Positions 1 through 11,409 of a DNA stretch of 64,000 bases are shown here, piece after piece. The stretch is taken from the NCBI GenBank assembly GCA_019188255.1, contig JAETXT010000006.1, positions 4,092,001 to 4,156,000 on the forward strand, read 5' to 3'. A program made the translations under genes and the position numbers. Position 1 is the first letter of the stretch. Each line of letters begins with the position of its first letter. Source of the stretch: Verticillium longisporum. Its lineage: Eukaryota > Ascomycota > Sordariomycetes > Glomerellales > Plectosphaerellaceae. The notes beneath the pieces are model-generated. The model made no database searches. It saw nothing but the letters and a program-made list of their open reading frames with translations, and had not been told where the DNA came from.

Positions 1-879
1 GGAAGAAGCGGTTGAAGGGCACGGGGCGGAAGTAGTCAAAGGCGGCGGCGCCGACCCAGAAGCCGCCGCGGTCGTAGCGGAAGAGGTACTCGGCCAGCGG
101 GATAAAGTCGACGGCGGGGGCCGAGACGTCGGTCGTGCCGGCGGCCTTGGTGCGCTCCTCGACGTGCAGGTAGTACCAGGGGTCCCAGGCGCCGCTGAAG
201 GTCTGGGGCTTGGTCTCGGCCGGCTTGTCGTCGGTCAGGGTGCCCGTGACGACGACGCCGTGGCTCTTGGAGAAGACGATGCCGTCGACGTAGTCGTTCT
301 CCGGGTTCAGAGTCTCGGCCTTGACGAGCTCGACAGCCTCGGCCACGGTGCGCGTGCGATGGTAGGTCGTCTTGACGTACTTTTTCGCTTCGATGAGCTG
401 CAGCTCGATGAGGGTCGTGATGCCGAGGGTGCCGACAGCACCGGCGGCGCCTCGGAAGAGATCTGCACGTTCGGTGGGGCTCGCCTTGACGACATCGCCG
501 TTGGCCAGGACCATCTCGACCTCGTTGATCGTGTCGTCAAAGAAGCCGTGCTTGAAGCTCGAGCTCTCACCCGCCGTGCCTGCGTACCCACCGCCCGCCG
601 TGATGCCGGGGAACTCCATGACGACGGGGGGATCAGGCCATGTCGGAGGGTGTTCTCGACGAGACGGTCCATGGGAACATTGGGCTCGACGAGGGCGATG
701 CGTCGAGCCTCGTTGACTTCGAGGACATTGTTCAGGGCACTAATGTCCACGAAGCGATCGCGACGGAAGGGACGGGTGCTGTTGGTCGAACCGTGGAAGA
801 TGCGGTAGGGCTCCTTGCGGTCAAAGAAGGCCCGAACCGAGGAGGCTATCCTGGTCACAGCCTGCTTGTGGCGCTCCAT
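1..879 (-). CDS. FAD-linked oxidoreductase, DHCR24-like (partial, one frameshift)
   Basis: The start codon is at 879 and the gene runs off the left edge of the window, so only the N-terminal ~290 residues are present. The translation contains the features of a PCMH-type FAD-binding domain of the delta(24)-sterol reductase/FAD-linked oxidase family: an early ISALNNVL segment, VEPNVPMDRLVE, then EFPGITAGGGYAGTAGES and GAAGAVGTLGITT, which in this family contact the FAD pyrophosphate and isoalloxazine. It probably reduces or oxidises a lipid-like substrate using FAD; the substrate is not predictable. The frame breaks in a run of six G (626-631 on +); one more base would join HGLIPP directly to VVMEFPGITAGG. 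Both halves are well conserved in style, so a missing base is more likely than a pseudogene. Family assignment is firm, exact function is not. Confidence 0.82.
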
Positions 880-1275
880 CGAAAGGGAGGGGGGGGTGAG
901 TTGGGTTGGGAGAGTGTATGTGAGTGTGTGTCAAGGTGCTCTAGCAAGACAGTGAATAATTGTTCAAGAAGCTCCGTGACCCTTGGCCGGGACCCGCATT
1001 CGGATCCGAGTTTGTACCTTCTTGGTGCAGTCACTGCCAGAGAGTACATGTCCGAGCTTCACCATTGAACTGTCAGGGGCGTCTACCTGAGGTAACTTGT
1101 TGATACCTGCCCCGACAGCATCTTGAGTGCTTTGAATCCAATTGTAGACAAGGTGTTCAGAATTTAATATGGTTTGCACCATTCTCAATACAAATGTAGA
1201 CTGAGAACACTGCTGTATGTACCCAGAAAGAAAAAGGCTAATCGCTGCTGTCCCCAATATCAGGCAGATGGCGCC
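880..1275. other. Intergenic, between two tandem minus-strand genes
   Basis: About 400 bases holding the 5' region of the FAD oxidase gene and the 3' region of the hydrolase gene. No RNA gene, repeat or supported reading frame was seen. Confidence 0.5.
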
Positions 1276-2843
1276 CTACAACTTGGCTGAGGCCTCGGGC
1301 GGCGCAGGAACATTGTCTGCAATTGACTTCAGTACCCGACTCCTCATCGCCTCCTCAGTCACCTCGCTGAGGCTCTCAAAGCTGAGCTCCGTCTCCTCCA
1401 GAGTCTTGGCCTTGACGCTGACGGCCCGCGACTCGATCCCGCCAAATGTGCCAACGACGGCCTTCATGAACCCCGTCCACCCCTCGAAGCAGCGCTGCGC
1501 GTTCGGCATGCCGGGCATCAGCAGCACAAAGCAGTGCGGCATGCCCTCGTACTCCTCGAACACGACGGGGACGCCCTGGCTGCGCAGGTGCTTTGCGATG
1601 TACTTGTCCTCGTCTGCCAGCAGCTCCCAGCCCGTGCACACGTACACCGGCGGCGCCCCGGTCCAGTCGCGCGCCATGAGCAGCGTCGCCAGCGGGTGCG
1701 CGAGCAGCGCGTCGTCGGCGTACATGCTCGTGCGCGGCGGGCTCGCCGGCCACGCCTCGCAGGGGGATGCTGATGGCGCGGTGCCGCCTCGGCGTCGGCA
1801 GGTAGTCAAAGGCGCCGTTGGCCTCCCAGCTGGGCGAGCTCTGCGTGAGGTCCATCCACGGCGAGCACGCGGCGACGCCGGCCGGCAGCGGCACCTCGCG
1901 CTCCTCGCCGAACCAGGCAATGGTGCGCTTCTGCCGTCGGGGCTCCAGCAGGGTCTGTAGCAGGGCTAGGCTCAGGTTGCCGCCGGCACTGCGCACACAC
2001 CTTGTCAGCACGTTCGGCAGCCCGCCATGGCTCATTGGGAATGGGCCTCTTGACTCACCTGTCACCTGAAAACACAATGTTTTGTGCTTCGACCGCCTCG
2101 TGGTAGGCGTCGGGTGGGGGATACAGAAGCGTCAAGTAGGAGGTCAACGCATCCAGCAGGGCTGCCGGAAACGGATCTTGGGGCGCTAGACGATACCGGA
2201 CCGAGTAACATCGACCACCCGTCAACTTGGCCAGCTTCTTCGTAACGGCCCGGTAGGCACATGGGTCGCCAACATAGTAGGCGCCGCCGTGGAAGTAGAG
2301 AACGGTGAGAGGAGTTTGAACCTCCTTCTGCATCTCGTCATACCTCTCCCTCTCCGACATGACTGGCAGTGTCGCGTCCTTGGCTGCGGCCGCGCGGTAT
2401 CCCGTCCACTCGGCCTCGACCGCCACGATCTTGGGCAGCCGAAGGGGCGCCTTGGCGGATGATGCCGTTGAATGGTGTTGCAGCGCCTCGATGGCGGCAG
2501 TCAGCGCATCACGGACACCAGTCTCTGGCGGCACGGGCGCGGCATAGTTGGCCACCCATATCCTGCCCTTGACGCCGGGATCCCGGTTGACAAGACGCTG
2601 CGTCGACGAAATGGTGCGTGGTTTGTTGGTTTGCAAGAACGAACGAAGAACGGCAACGATCAATTCGCCGCGGAGGTCAAGATGTTTCGCTGATTCCGAC
2701 AGGTGCAATATATGGAGCAGAGCCGTCTGGACGATCAATGGGACCTTGGGGAGGATCTCGAGAAGAAGCTTGGCTTGCTGCCTTACTGTCAAGGACGAGC
2801 TAGTTTCAGTCTCGGACGGTTGAGGTGCTGGTGGGGTCGACAT
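1276..2843 (-). CDS. Alpha/beta hydrolase, HSL-type esterase/lipase (one frameshift)
   Basis: Two exons, 2843-2059 and 1988-1276; the intron (2058-1989) splits the nucleophile codon, giving FSGD|SAGGN, so the GDSAGGN elbow is only formed after splicing. Other catalytic features are the oxyanion loop FHGGAYYVG, an Asp in LLADEDKY and the His in EGMPHCF, in the order expected for the hormone-sensitive-lipase/arylacetamide-deacetylase family. The start at 2843 is the first ATG in frame; upstream sequence in frame lacks ATG. The frame changes near 1762-1766 (a run of five G on +): one base fewer, or two more, is needed to go from FDYLPTP to PCEAWPASPPR. Corrected length is about 498 aa. It probably hydrolyses short-chain or steroid/aryl esters; substrate unknown. 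Confidence 0.82.
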
Positions 2844-3726
2844 GGCGGGCGTTGCGGGTGACGCTTGTCGATTCAGCGTTCCTTGAGGGATAGGATGGGA
2901 TGACGAACAGGCGAAAGAAGAAAAGGAATCCAGAGGCCTGCTTGACAGGTTGGGGAGGGCAGCAGAACAAGGTGTGGCGAGATTCTCAGTGGCAAGTGCA
3001 GTCCATCCCAGGTCCAACACAAATCAAGGCCATGCTGCCATGTCACCATGCCCGTCGAACAAATCCAAGGACATCCATGACGAAGAACGAGCCTCGGGTG
3101 CTGGGTTCTGTCTGCGAGTTTGCAAAGGGGCGGCGCGCTAGTGCTGTCGCCCCAGGGCGGAATGGACATGCGAGAGTTGCCAGAATACAGGTGGACTTGC
3201 GAGTTGGTGCCAGTCGACGGACACGCTTGGATGGATTCTCGGCTGGGGCAACCCCAATACGGAAACCCTTGCGGTCAGGAGACCAGCCCATCTGCACCAG
3301 GGATGCACCACTGGGAACATGGCTGGCAGCACACCCAGATTGACCGCTGTATGAGAACTCGATTCACATGCCGGTTCAGGCATGTCAATCGCGGTGGACG
3401 CTCCGTGGGCTGCGAACGTTTCACTTTCTGATACAGCTCCTCATGGTTATGAATTAAGATGCTCACACAGAACAGTTGCTACCAGGCCCACAAAGTAAGG
3501 TTGCGGTATGTGACATTGAACTCGCCATGTTCGAGTCTCACCAAGTATGTCATTTTCAAAACATCCATGTACTGCCCGGCGCAACTTCCTCGTCGCACAA
3601 GATTCGCAAGTCCGTAGATCCTTCGCAAGTCCGTAGATCCAACCGATGCACGCCATTCGCTACCTGTACCCTCATCGTACTATACAAACTGCCTGCCTTG
3701 CCCGTGCGGGCCTACTCCTGCTGAGG
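2844..3726. other. Intergenic region with a short tandem duplication
   Basis: Holds the upstream region of the hydrolase gene and the 3' side of PEX14. No convincing coding region: the short open frames here have no family features. A perfect 19-nt tandem duplication lies at 3603-3640. Confidence 0.5.
3603..3640. repeat. Perfect 19-nt tandem duplication
   Basis: The unit TTCGCAAGTCCGTAGATCC occurs twice head to tail with no mismatch, about 90 bases beyond the PEX14 stop codon, in its presumed 3' UTR. Confidence 0.85.
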
Positions 3727-5011
3727 TCAAGCAGAGCCACCAGCCTGAGCCTGCGAAGCGCCCGCGGCGTCACCGCTGCTGGCAGCTGATGAAGAGTTGG
3801 TCGACTTGTTCGCCATGGCCATCTGCCAGGCGGGGATGGAAGCCTTGGCACCCGAACCGCCGAGCGCGAGGCTCTTACCGGCGCTGCTAAAGTTGTTGGG
3901 CTTGGCCGGCTCGGTGGTCGAGGGCGTCGTCGGCTCGGGCGATGGCTTCTCGTCAGCCACCGACGCCGACTTGTTGCCGCTCGGTGTCGCCGGCGTTCCG
4001 CTGGTGCTGTTCGGGCGGAGGTAGCCGTTGGCCGGCGTGGGCGATGCCGAGGGAGCGGTCATGCGTTGCGAGATGAGCGTCTTCAGGCTCGTCAGCTCGG
4101 CGTTGATCTCGCGCAGCCTCTGGTCCGTCAGGTCCTTTTGCGTCTCGAGAGCCTTGGGGATGGCATCCTTGAGGTTGTACACGTCATCGCGGATCCGCTG
4201 CGCCTCGTCGTCGCGGCGCTTGTTCGCCGACTTGAGCTCGTTGATAACGCCCTCGAAATCCGAAAGGGCCGTGTCCAACCGCTCAGTTCGCTCCTGTTCC
4301 GCCGCCTTGAGCGCTTCCGTGTCCTTGGCCAGCTGCTCCACCAGGGCAAAGGCCCCGTCAAACTGCTCCTCAATCGTCTTCTTGTCCTGTTCTAGGCGTT
4401 CGGGGGTTGGGGGTGCGATAAGAGGGTACACGTAGCGCTGCGCATGTCAGCCGGTGGTCCTCGGCGCATCTGTGGCTCATGGCCAGCGCAGTATAAGGTC
4501 TAGTCATACCTTGGTCAGCTCGTATACTCCGTAGCTGACACCGCCCACGACAGTCGCCATGATGAACCAGTCCCTCCAGTCCCGCTTTGGTGGAGGCGGG
4601 GGCGGCTGCCAGGCGGCATGTTGTGGCGCGTATGGTTGGCCGTAGTACTGCTGCGGGCTGTTCTGGTAGGGGTTGCTCATGGCTGGCGGTGGTGCGGTAC
4701 CGGCTGGTGACTGCACACCCACGCGGGCGAGTGCCGCATCGATTTCCTCTTGTGTGAGGTTCTTGGTTCGGAGGAAGGAGACGCGGTTGTCGACCGATGA
4801 GTTTGCGACGCTCGGGTCAAGCAGGACTGTGAGTTGGTTAGATCAATCCAAGGAATGACTGTCGGCCACCATGATGGGTGAGACTGACATTGTGCCTGGA
4901 TGGGTGTTAGCTGCTTCGCTCGTAACACAACAGTTGTTGAACCTTCTGAGGAAGACGCAGGGGAATGCAGAGACATACCGCCGAAGCGACGAGCTCCTCT
5001 CGTATCGCCAT
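3727..5011 (-). CDS. PEX14: Peroxin 14, peroxisomal docking protein (four exons, 7-nt microexon)
   Basis: Exons 5011-4979, 4895-4889, 4826-4510 and 4437-3727 give 355 aa. Exon 2 is only seven bases (GCACAAT), flanked by TCCAG and GTCAGT; including it restores the conserved start of the family, VASAAQFLLDPSVANSS, followed by LTQEEIDAALARVG. This N-terminal domain (about residues 1-52) binds PEX5 and PEX19/PEX13 in other fungi. Then come a proline/tyrosine-rich linker ending in PPPPPPKRDWRDW, one hydrophobic membrane segment (about 101-120, WFIMATVVGGVSYGVYEL), and a long coiled coil (about 130-235), then a Ser/Thr/Pro-rich tail. The order and spacing match PEX14, which docks cargo-loaded PEX5 at the peroxisomal membrane. 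It is divergent from NDC80, with 529 bases between start codons. Confidence 0.93.
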
Positions 5012-5540
5012 GCTTAAACAGGCAGCAGGTTCAGTGTCTACCTTGCATGCCCTGGCGGGATGGGATGGTGTTGATCAGGAGACAGCTGTAGATGTCTGTC
5101 GAAGACGAGGCGGGACAGCATGTGCCCTCGACGGATGGAGAAAGAGGATGGCCGGCGCTGGGCCGAGGCTTCGGTGCACGTACCGTCGGCTGGAGCTGAT
5201 GCAGCAAGATGCTGGGGGTGGGGACCCGCCCATCGTTGGGATCCTCTGTTCGTGGTCACGTGGTCAGCATGATCTCATGGCCCAAGGCCTGTCTGTTGTC
5301 TTTCGTTGAATGCGCGCCCAATCAGCACGTTTCGGTGCCTTTGTTTACATTCAGGGTTCCCCCACCCCTGGGCAACACCACACCCCCCCTCCCCCAACCT
5401 AAGGCTTTCGGATTAGGCACTTCCACCTTTGGCGACTTGTCCAGCTTATTCTATCCTGTGCGAGACTCTATATACCGGCTTGATCAGGTGTCGACTCGCC
5501 CAACAGCCCCGACATACTCGCCACAAACCACCAAACAACA
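5012..5540. promoter_or_regulatory. Shared divergent promoter region of PEX14 and NDC80
   Basis: Start codons of the two genes face away from each other across 529 bases. A TATA-like CTATATA lies at 5468-5474, about 70 bases before the NDC80 ATG, preceded by a strongly pyrimidine-rich stretch around 5346-5400. These are pattern observations only. Confidence 0.4.
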
Positions 5541-7935
5541 ATGTCGCAAGACACAGGTCTGTGGAGTGTTCGCAGGCCACGAGAGGTGAGCAAACAGGGT
5601 GCGCAACGTGATCGACAAGTCTGCTTTGCGACGCGGCGCATGGTCCTTCGCGGGCAAGCCTGACTGATGCCTCATGCAGACTCTTGGAAATCTCAACCAC
5701 AACTCGGCCCTTCCCCAGCCTGCATCCGCCATGAAGCGATCCAACTCGAGCGCCGGCGCGCCCTTCTCCAACAGCCATGTGCGATCCATGTCGGGATCTA
5801 GGCAGTCCCTGGCGCTCTCGCGACCCAGCCAGCCCAAGTTTCAGCGCTCCTCCTCCGGCGCGAACCTCGCCGACCTGGGCTTCTCCTCCGTCAAGCGCTC
5901 CTCCTTCCGAGACCCCAAGCCCTTCGCGCCCAGCGCCGCCCCGGGTCGCGCCTCGACCGACGCCGACCGACGAAGCAGCGTCTACCGCTCGCGACCCTCG
6001 ACAAACGGGCCCATGAGCCACCAGAGCTTCTTCCAGCAAGCGCCGCAACCGGCCGGCGTGCCGCGCGACCCTCGTCCTCTCCGCGACAGGTCCTACCAGG
6101 CCAAGATAGCGCAGGAACTCCTCGACTACCTCGCGCAGAACAACTTTGAGATGCAGATGAAGCACACCCTTTCACAGAACATTATCAAGTCACCGACACA
6201 AAAGGACTTCAACTACATGTTTCAGTGGCTCTACCACCGCATCGACCCGAGCTACCGCTTCCAGAAGAACATCGACCAGGAGGTGCCCCCATCCTCAAGC
6301 AGCTGCGGTATCCATACGAGCGGAGCATCACCAAGAGCCAGATTGCCGCTGTCGGCGGCCAGAACTGGAGCACGTTCCTCGGCGTGCTGCACTGGATGAT
6401 GCAGCTCGCGCAGATGCTGGACGGCTACACGGCCAATCGCTACGACGACGCGTGCACAGAGAGTGGCATTGACGTCAGCGGCGACCACGTCATCTTCGAC
6501 TTTCTGAGCAAGGCATACAGGGATTGGCTTTCCATGGACGAGGATGCGGGCGACGACGAGGCCGACAGGGTGCTGGCGCCGCACGTCGAGCTCATGGCCG
6601 AGGCGTTTGAACATGCCAACTCCAAATACTCATCAGAGCTCGAGATGCTGGAGGCGGAAAACAGCCGGCTGTTGCGGGAGATTGAAGACCTGGAAAAGTC
6701 GACGCCAGATCCTGCCCTGCTCGACAACCACTTCAAAATCATGGAGGAGGACAAGATCAAGTTTGAGGAGTACAATGAACTCGCACTACAAAGAACGGAC
6801 AAGTATGAGAACCGTGGCCAGGTTTTGCAGGAAGAGCTCGACAAGCTCATGGAGGAGCTCAAAGAGGCTGAGGAAGAGCGCCGCGGGCTGCAAAAGATCG
6901 TGGACGATCAGGGCATCAGCATGCAGGATATCGACCGCATGACCTCTGAGCAAGATCGCCTTCAGAAGGGCATCGAGCTGGCAAGCCAGAGGCTGGAGGA
7001 TGTCAAGAAGAAGCTGGCAGACCGCGAGATGGAGGCGAGCCACAAGCTCGACGACCTGGAGCGCATGGTCGACAATTACAACACGGTTGCCTACCAAATT
7101 GGCCTCATTCCAGCCACGGCTGTCAACGCCAAGGGCAGAGACTTTGAGCTTCAAGTGACCGTCAACGACGGGCCCGACTTTGGCTCCTCTCAACTCAAGG
7201 GTACCAGCGGCTCCGGCTCGACGGACAGGCTGCTCGCAGACCCCACGACAGGCTACCAGCCGGCTCACATTCTCAACCTGGACCTGCGCGGTCAGGTTAA
7301 GAATAGCTTGCTCACCCTGCGAAAAGAAATCTCGGAACGAAGGAGTGTCGCGATGGACTTGATGATGAAGGACCACGATTTGCTGGACGGAATCAAAGAG
7401 GCCATCGAGGACAAACGGAATGAGGTGGAGGCCCTAGAGCATCGCGTCCGTGCAGCTGAGGAAGAATACGAAAAGACCAAGGAGGTGAGCGACCGTCTGC
7501 AGTAGCGACCCGAACGGGCGACCACGAGGACTAACAGGGAGACCAGGTCACGACGACGCAAAAGATGGCTTCCGATGCCCAAATTGAGAAGATGGAGAAG
7601 GAACTCGCCAAGATGCGTGGTTCTTTGTCCGAATCGGTTCAATTAATGGAACAGCGTGAGATGAACACGAGCATCGAGTGAGTAACGGGCGAATGGCGAG
7701 AGACGGAATCTTTCCTTGCTAACAGCAGTCCAGGTACGAACAGCTCGTGCTGCGAGCAAACGCACTGCGGGAGGAGCTCCACACGGAGATTGACCGCATG
7801 CTGAACGACGTGATCAAGTTCAAGATTCACGTGCAGAAGAACCTGGATGACTACGAAGGCTTTGTAGCCGACGAACTGGAGAAGGAGCTGGGGAGTGACG
7901 AGCTGAGAGAAGATACCCGTGGACTCGATATGTGA
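5541..7935 (+). CDS. NDC80: Kinetochore protein NDC80/HEC1 (one frameshift)
   Basis: Exons 5541-5585, 5680-7484, 7547-7677 and 7734-7935; corrected length about 727 aa. The first exon encodes [15 protein letters not shown], joining TLGNLNHN. After a basic, serine-rich, disordered tail (about 15-125) the protein enters the calponin-homology head, recognised by [33 protein letters not shown] and [18 protein letters not shown], then a long coiled coil that binds NUF2. NDC80 couples kinetochores to microtubule plus ends and is essential. The frame breaks in a run of five C (6286-6290): gtg-ccccc-atc must be gtg-cccccc-atc to encode VPPILKQL. Since the gene is essential and everything else is intact, a base-calling error is the simplest cause. 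Confidence 0.94.
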
Positions 7936-8226
7936 TTCGAGCGAGGCGATCACCCCTCGTTGATGATTTTGTATTTCGGGTGCCGCGGTTCGGTTGGGCA
8001 TATGGCATCCTGAGGGACTTTGGTGCGGCAAGGTTTTGGTTTCCTGAGCGTGTGTTTGATGCTGGTCTAAGCTGACCTGTAATGATGAATGAACCTTGAA
8101 CTCTTTAAGCTCCGTGCTGACCGTGTGACTATGCAGACTTGACCAATTTTGCATTCTGGGTGATGAAGCTTATGACGACAAGGTGTGCATCGGAATTGGC
8201 TTGCGATGCATTATATCTACACCATC

Positions 8227-9067
8227 ATGTCATCAAGTGACCCCCCACCCAAGGCTGGTGGATTTATTACAAGCAGAGATGAACGAAGCTCGAAAGCAGA
8301 AGACTGGAGGTCCCAGGATGTCTCACGGCCGTTACGATGCACCGCGAGAGCGCGAGATATGCATACCGTCATGGGTTAAACAGCGCAATGAAAGAACATG
8401 GAGGATGATCGACCAGAAGATGCATCGCTTGCGCAACGGCTGTTGCGAGTCGGCATCATGGCAGATCCAGGGTGTGATGGCAGATAAGCGAGCCCCACGC
8501 GATGCAATAGATGTTATACAAACATGCCTCGACCGATGCCACGCCCTTGCCGTAGCGGCACAAGGGGATGCTGTCCGGGGGAGTCTGCAGGACAACATCG
8601 CAAGGTCCTGCGAGGCCGAGCTTGACTGTCTCCGACAGGGACTTACTTTCAGACGGCCGAGATATTGGAGCATCCAGAGTGACGTGAGACGACTGGAGGA
8701 TTTAGCGAGTGTAACACATATCTTGCGGCCGCACGTCAAGCACACTTTGGACGGCACAGAGGGAGCTGAAGCCGCCTTCATAGAGACGGATTCGACTGAT
8801 CGGGAAGGACATGACTCCAAGAGTGCGTCCTCTGACGGTACAGATCCGGAACAGACACAGATGGATCAGCGCCTCGAGTTTGCAATGCGTTACAAAGGTA
8901 TCGTCAATCTTGATCAGGCCAAGAGAAGATATCTCAGGGCGATGGAGGAACAGGAGTGGGAGAGAAGCCATCGCTTGCCACTGTGGAAGCAAGGAGAGCG
9001 GTACAAGAGACTTTCAGCGGGTCTGGAGGACGAGTCCAGGGCTGTCGTGGCATTTCTCTTCTCTTGA
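8227..9067 (+). CDS. Hypothetical protein, no recognised family
   Basis: An open frame to the stop at 9065-9067 encodes a polar, largely helical protein (AEMNEARKQ..., RYLRAMEEQEWERSHRLPLWK). No known domain recognised. The first ATG in the main frame is at 8279 (about 262 aa). A different N-terminus may be real: the frame from ATG 8227 (MSSSDPPPKAGGFITSRDE) looks more like a protein start but runs into a stop at 8379; switching to the main frame near 8310-8345 would need two missing bases or one extra base. Given the many length errors in this window, the start is uncertain. It lies in the same orientation as NDC80, about 290 bases downstream. Confidence 0.45.
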
Positions 9068-9655
9068 TGCACGCCGTCAGCTTGCCAGTGGCATTGATAT
9101 GTCAGCCTGCAGCAGGGGGAGGGAGAAGGGAGCATAAAGCTGCTTGATGTATGGTATGCGCCAGGGGCCGGAAGGTTAGGGATGGTGGGCAGGTGGGGCC
9201 CTTACCGAAGCCCGTAGACTCCGGGCGCTGAGTATTTTGGTCTCTTACCCAGGTACTTACTACACGCTGTAGGCACACTAGAGGTAAGGCTCCCAGGCTC
9301 AGGCCCAGGCCTTGCCTCAACAGACAAGCTCCTGGGGCAGGCTGGTGGGTCACTAAGTCCGAGTCCGATTAAGTCCACGGCGGTACGGCGGCTTTCGATC
9401 ATTCTGCTGCTGCCGGATGCGAATGGACTGGCCTTTGAATGTACCTTGGGCACAGCCCATCATGAAGCTACCCCTGTCCACATGGCATGTCAAAGTCTCA
9501 TCGTAACCATTGATTGCGTAGTGGATCTATCTACCTGCCTGCCTGCCTGCCTTCCTGCCACTTCATCACGAGAGAAGGTGCATGGCTGACCACTATAACT
9601 TCTTCCGTCCCCCTTCGGATTTTGCACAATCCCATTGCCTCCTTCTTGTTGCATC
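9068..9655. other. Intergenic region with a CCTG tetranucleotide tract
   Basis: No coding region supported. A (CCTG)n tract with one interruption lies at about 9534-9559, roughly 100 bases before the next start codon. Confidence 0.5.
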
Positions 9656-10985
9656 ATGTCAATCGGCAAGCTGCGAAGCCTCTTCCGCTCATTCAAAGCC
9701 CAAGCTGCTCCATCCACGTCCCACGGCCTGATCCGTTCCTCTGCACCCATGGCTGCCGTCGCTCTGGCCGTGGCCTCCTACACATCCTCCATCACAAAGC
9801 TGCCGGAGTCAACCGACACACCCGAAGATACTCGCGCCAAGCCTCACCATGTTACGAAGAACGGATCCATTGTGCACTTTAAAAACCCCCACCCTTCATA
9901 TCAAAAGTTGAACCCTGTTAGAGACATCGTCTGGTGAGCATGACCCTACCCACCACTGTCCGTCGATAAGCCTGCTCATCGCCCCTCTCCGCAGGCCGAC
10001 ACTCAAAGGCGACCTCAAAACCCCGGACACGTCTCCGCCTACTGTGAATGTTGTGCCACCCAAATTCTTGCCAACACGGCACGCTTCAGACAAGCTGCGC
10101 GCGACGTGGCTAGGCCATGCCTGTTACTACGTCGAGTTTCCATCCGGCCTGCGCGTCCTTTTTGATCCCGTTTTTGAGGATCGATGCTCGCCCTTCTCCT
10201 TCCTCGGCCCCAAACGCTTTACCCCAAAGCCTTGCGAGCTCAGCGATATCCCCTTCGTCGATGCTGTTGTCATTAGCCACAGCCACTACGACCACCTGTC
10301 GCACACGTCGGTCCTTGAGCTGCAGAAGCACAACCCCAAAGCTCACTTCTTTGTCGGCCTCGGCTTGGAATCCTGGTTCAAGTCAGCTGGCCTCAAGAAC
10401 GTCACCGAGCTCGACTGGTGGGACAGTGCTGACCTGACCCTGACCCTTGACAAGACCAACCACAAGACGGACAGCCCCGAGACCATCAGCGCCACCATCT
10501 CCTGCCTCCCCTGCCAGCACACCTCGGCTCGCACCCTCTGGGACACGGACACGACCCTCTGGTGCTCTTGGGCCGTCAAGACTGGCGGTCGGTCTGTTTG
10601 GTTCGGCGGCGACACGGGCTACCGTATGGTGCCCCGCGACGGCATGGACCTCGACAGCCCCGAATTCAAGGCTCTGCCCACCTGCCCCCAGTTCAAACAG
10701 ATCGGTCAGCACCGAGGTCCCTTTGACCTCGGCCTGATCCCCATTGGCGCGTACTACCCGCGCGTCGCCTTCTCGAGCATGCACGCGAATCCCTACGACT
10801 CTGTTGAGATCTTCCGCGACACACGTTGCCAGCGCGCCATGGGCATCCACTGGGGCACCTGGGCCCTGACCATGGAGGAGGTCCTCGAACCACCCAAGTT
10901 GCTGCAGAAGGCTATGGAGTGGCAGGGTCTTCCCGCCAAGGGTGTGTTCGACGTGTGCGATATTGGAGAGAGCCGGGAGTTCTGA
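9656..10985 (+). CDS. NAPE-PLD-type metallo-beta-lactamase-fold phospholipase D
   Basis: Exons 9656-9933 and 9995-10985 encode 422 aa. The start at 9656 is the first ATG in frame; an internal ATG at 9750 is an alternative. The metallo-beta-lactamase fold is shown by WLGHACYYVEF, the dinuclear metal motif SHSHYDHLS (about residue 187), CLPCQHTSART, WFGGDTGY, and the C-terminal MGIHWGTWAL histidine. Length and motif spacing match N-acyl-phosphatidylethanolamine-hydrolysing phospholipase D, which releases N-acylethanolamines from membrane lipid. A short hydrophobic stretch (MAAVALAVASYTSSI) near residue 32 could be a membrane or organelle-targeting segment. Fungal members are poorly characterised, so the exact substrate is inferred. 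Confidence 0.87.
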
Positions 10986-11409
10986 TCTTGTTTCTTCTGA
11001 ATGGCATCCCTTCAGGCTGCGCACTTGCCTGGCGCACCCAAAATATGCGGTTTGTGTGTAGGAGGAGGGCGTTTTTATAAGGAGGGGAACTGCTCCCACA
11101 ACTGTACTAATAATTACCCACAGCGAATTGAAAAAGGCTCCAGGAAACATCACCGAGTGTTCACACCAGTCATTGTCTGACTTGGAAGAGTTGTGTCTTG
11201 TGCAAAATCCCTTTGATAAATACAAAGGGTGGCATCCGCCCTGATTCAAGGGGGGCCAATTTTCCTTCAGTATCCTGTACGCCGTACTCCAACCCGAGGT
11301 GAGGCGAAATCATGACACCTGATGACCTCCACTGCGGTACCGACCGCATACCTCCTTACGCCTTTGAACGCCAGCCCGTCAACAATCCCGCGCACGTAAC
11401 CATACAGAA
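10986..11409. other. Convergent intergenic region
   Basis: Lies between the 3' ends of the NAPE-PLD-like gene and the CCC1-like gene. No additional gene seen. Confidence 0.5.

Noticed and set aside
1..5000. Reading the FAD oxidase and alpha/beta hydrolase as a metabolic cluster
   Set aside because: Only two enzymes, no backbone synthase, regulator or transporter next to them, and PEX14 follows directly.
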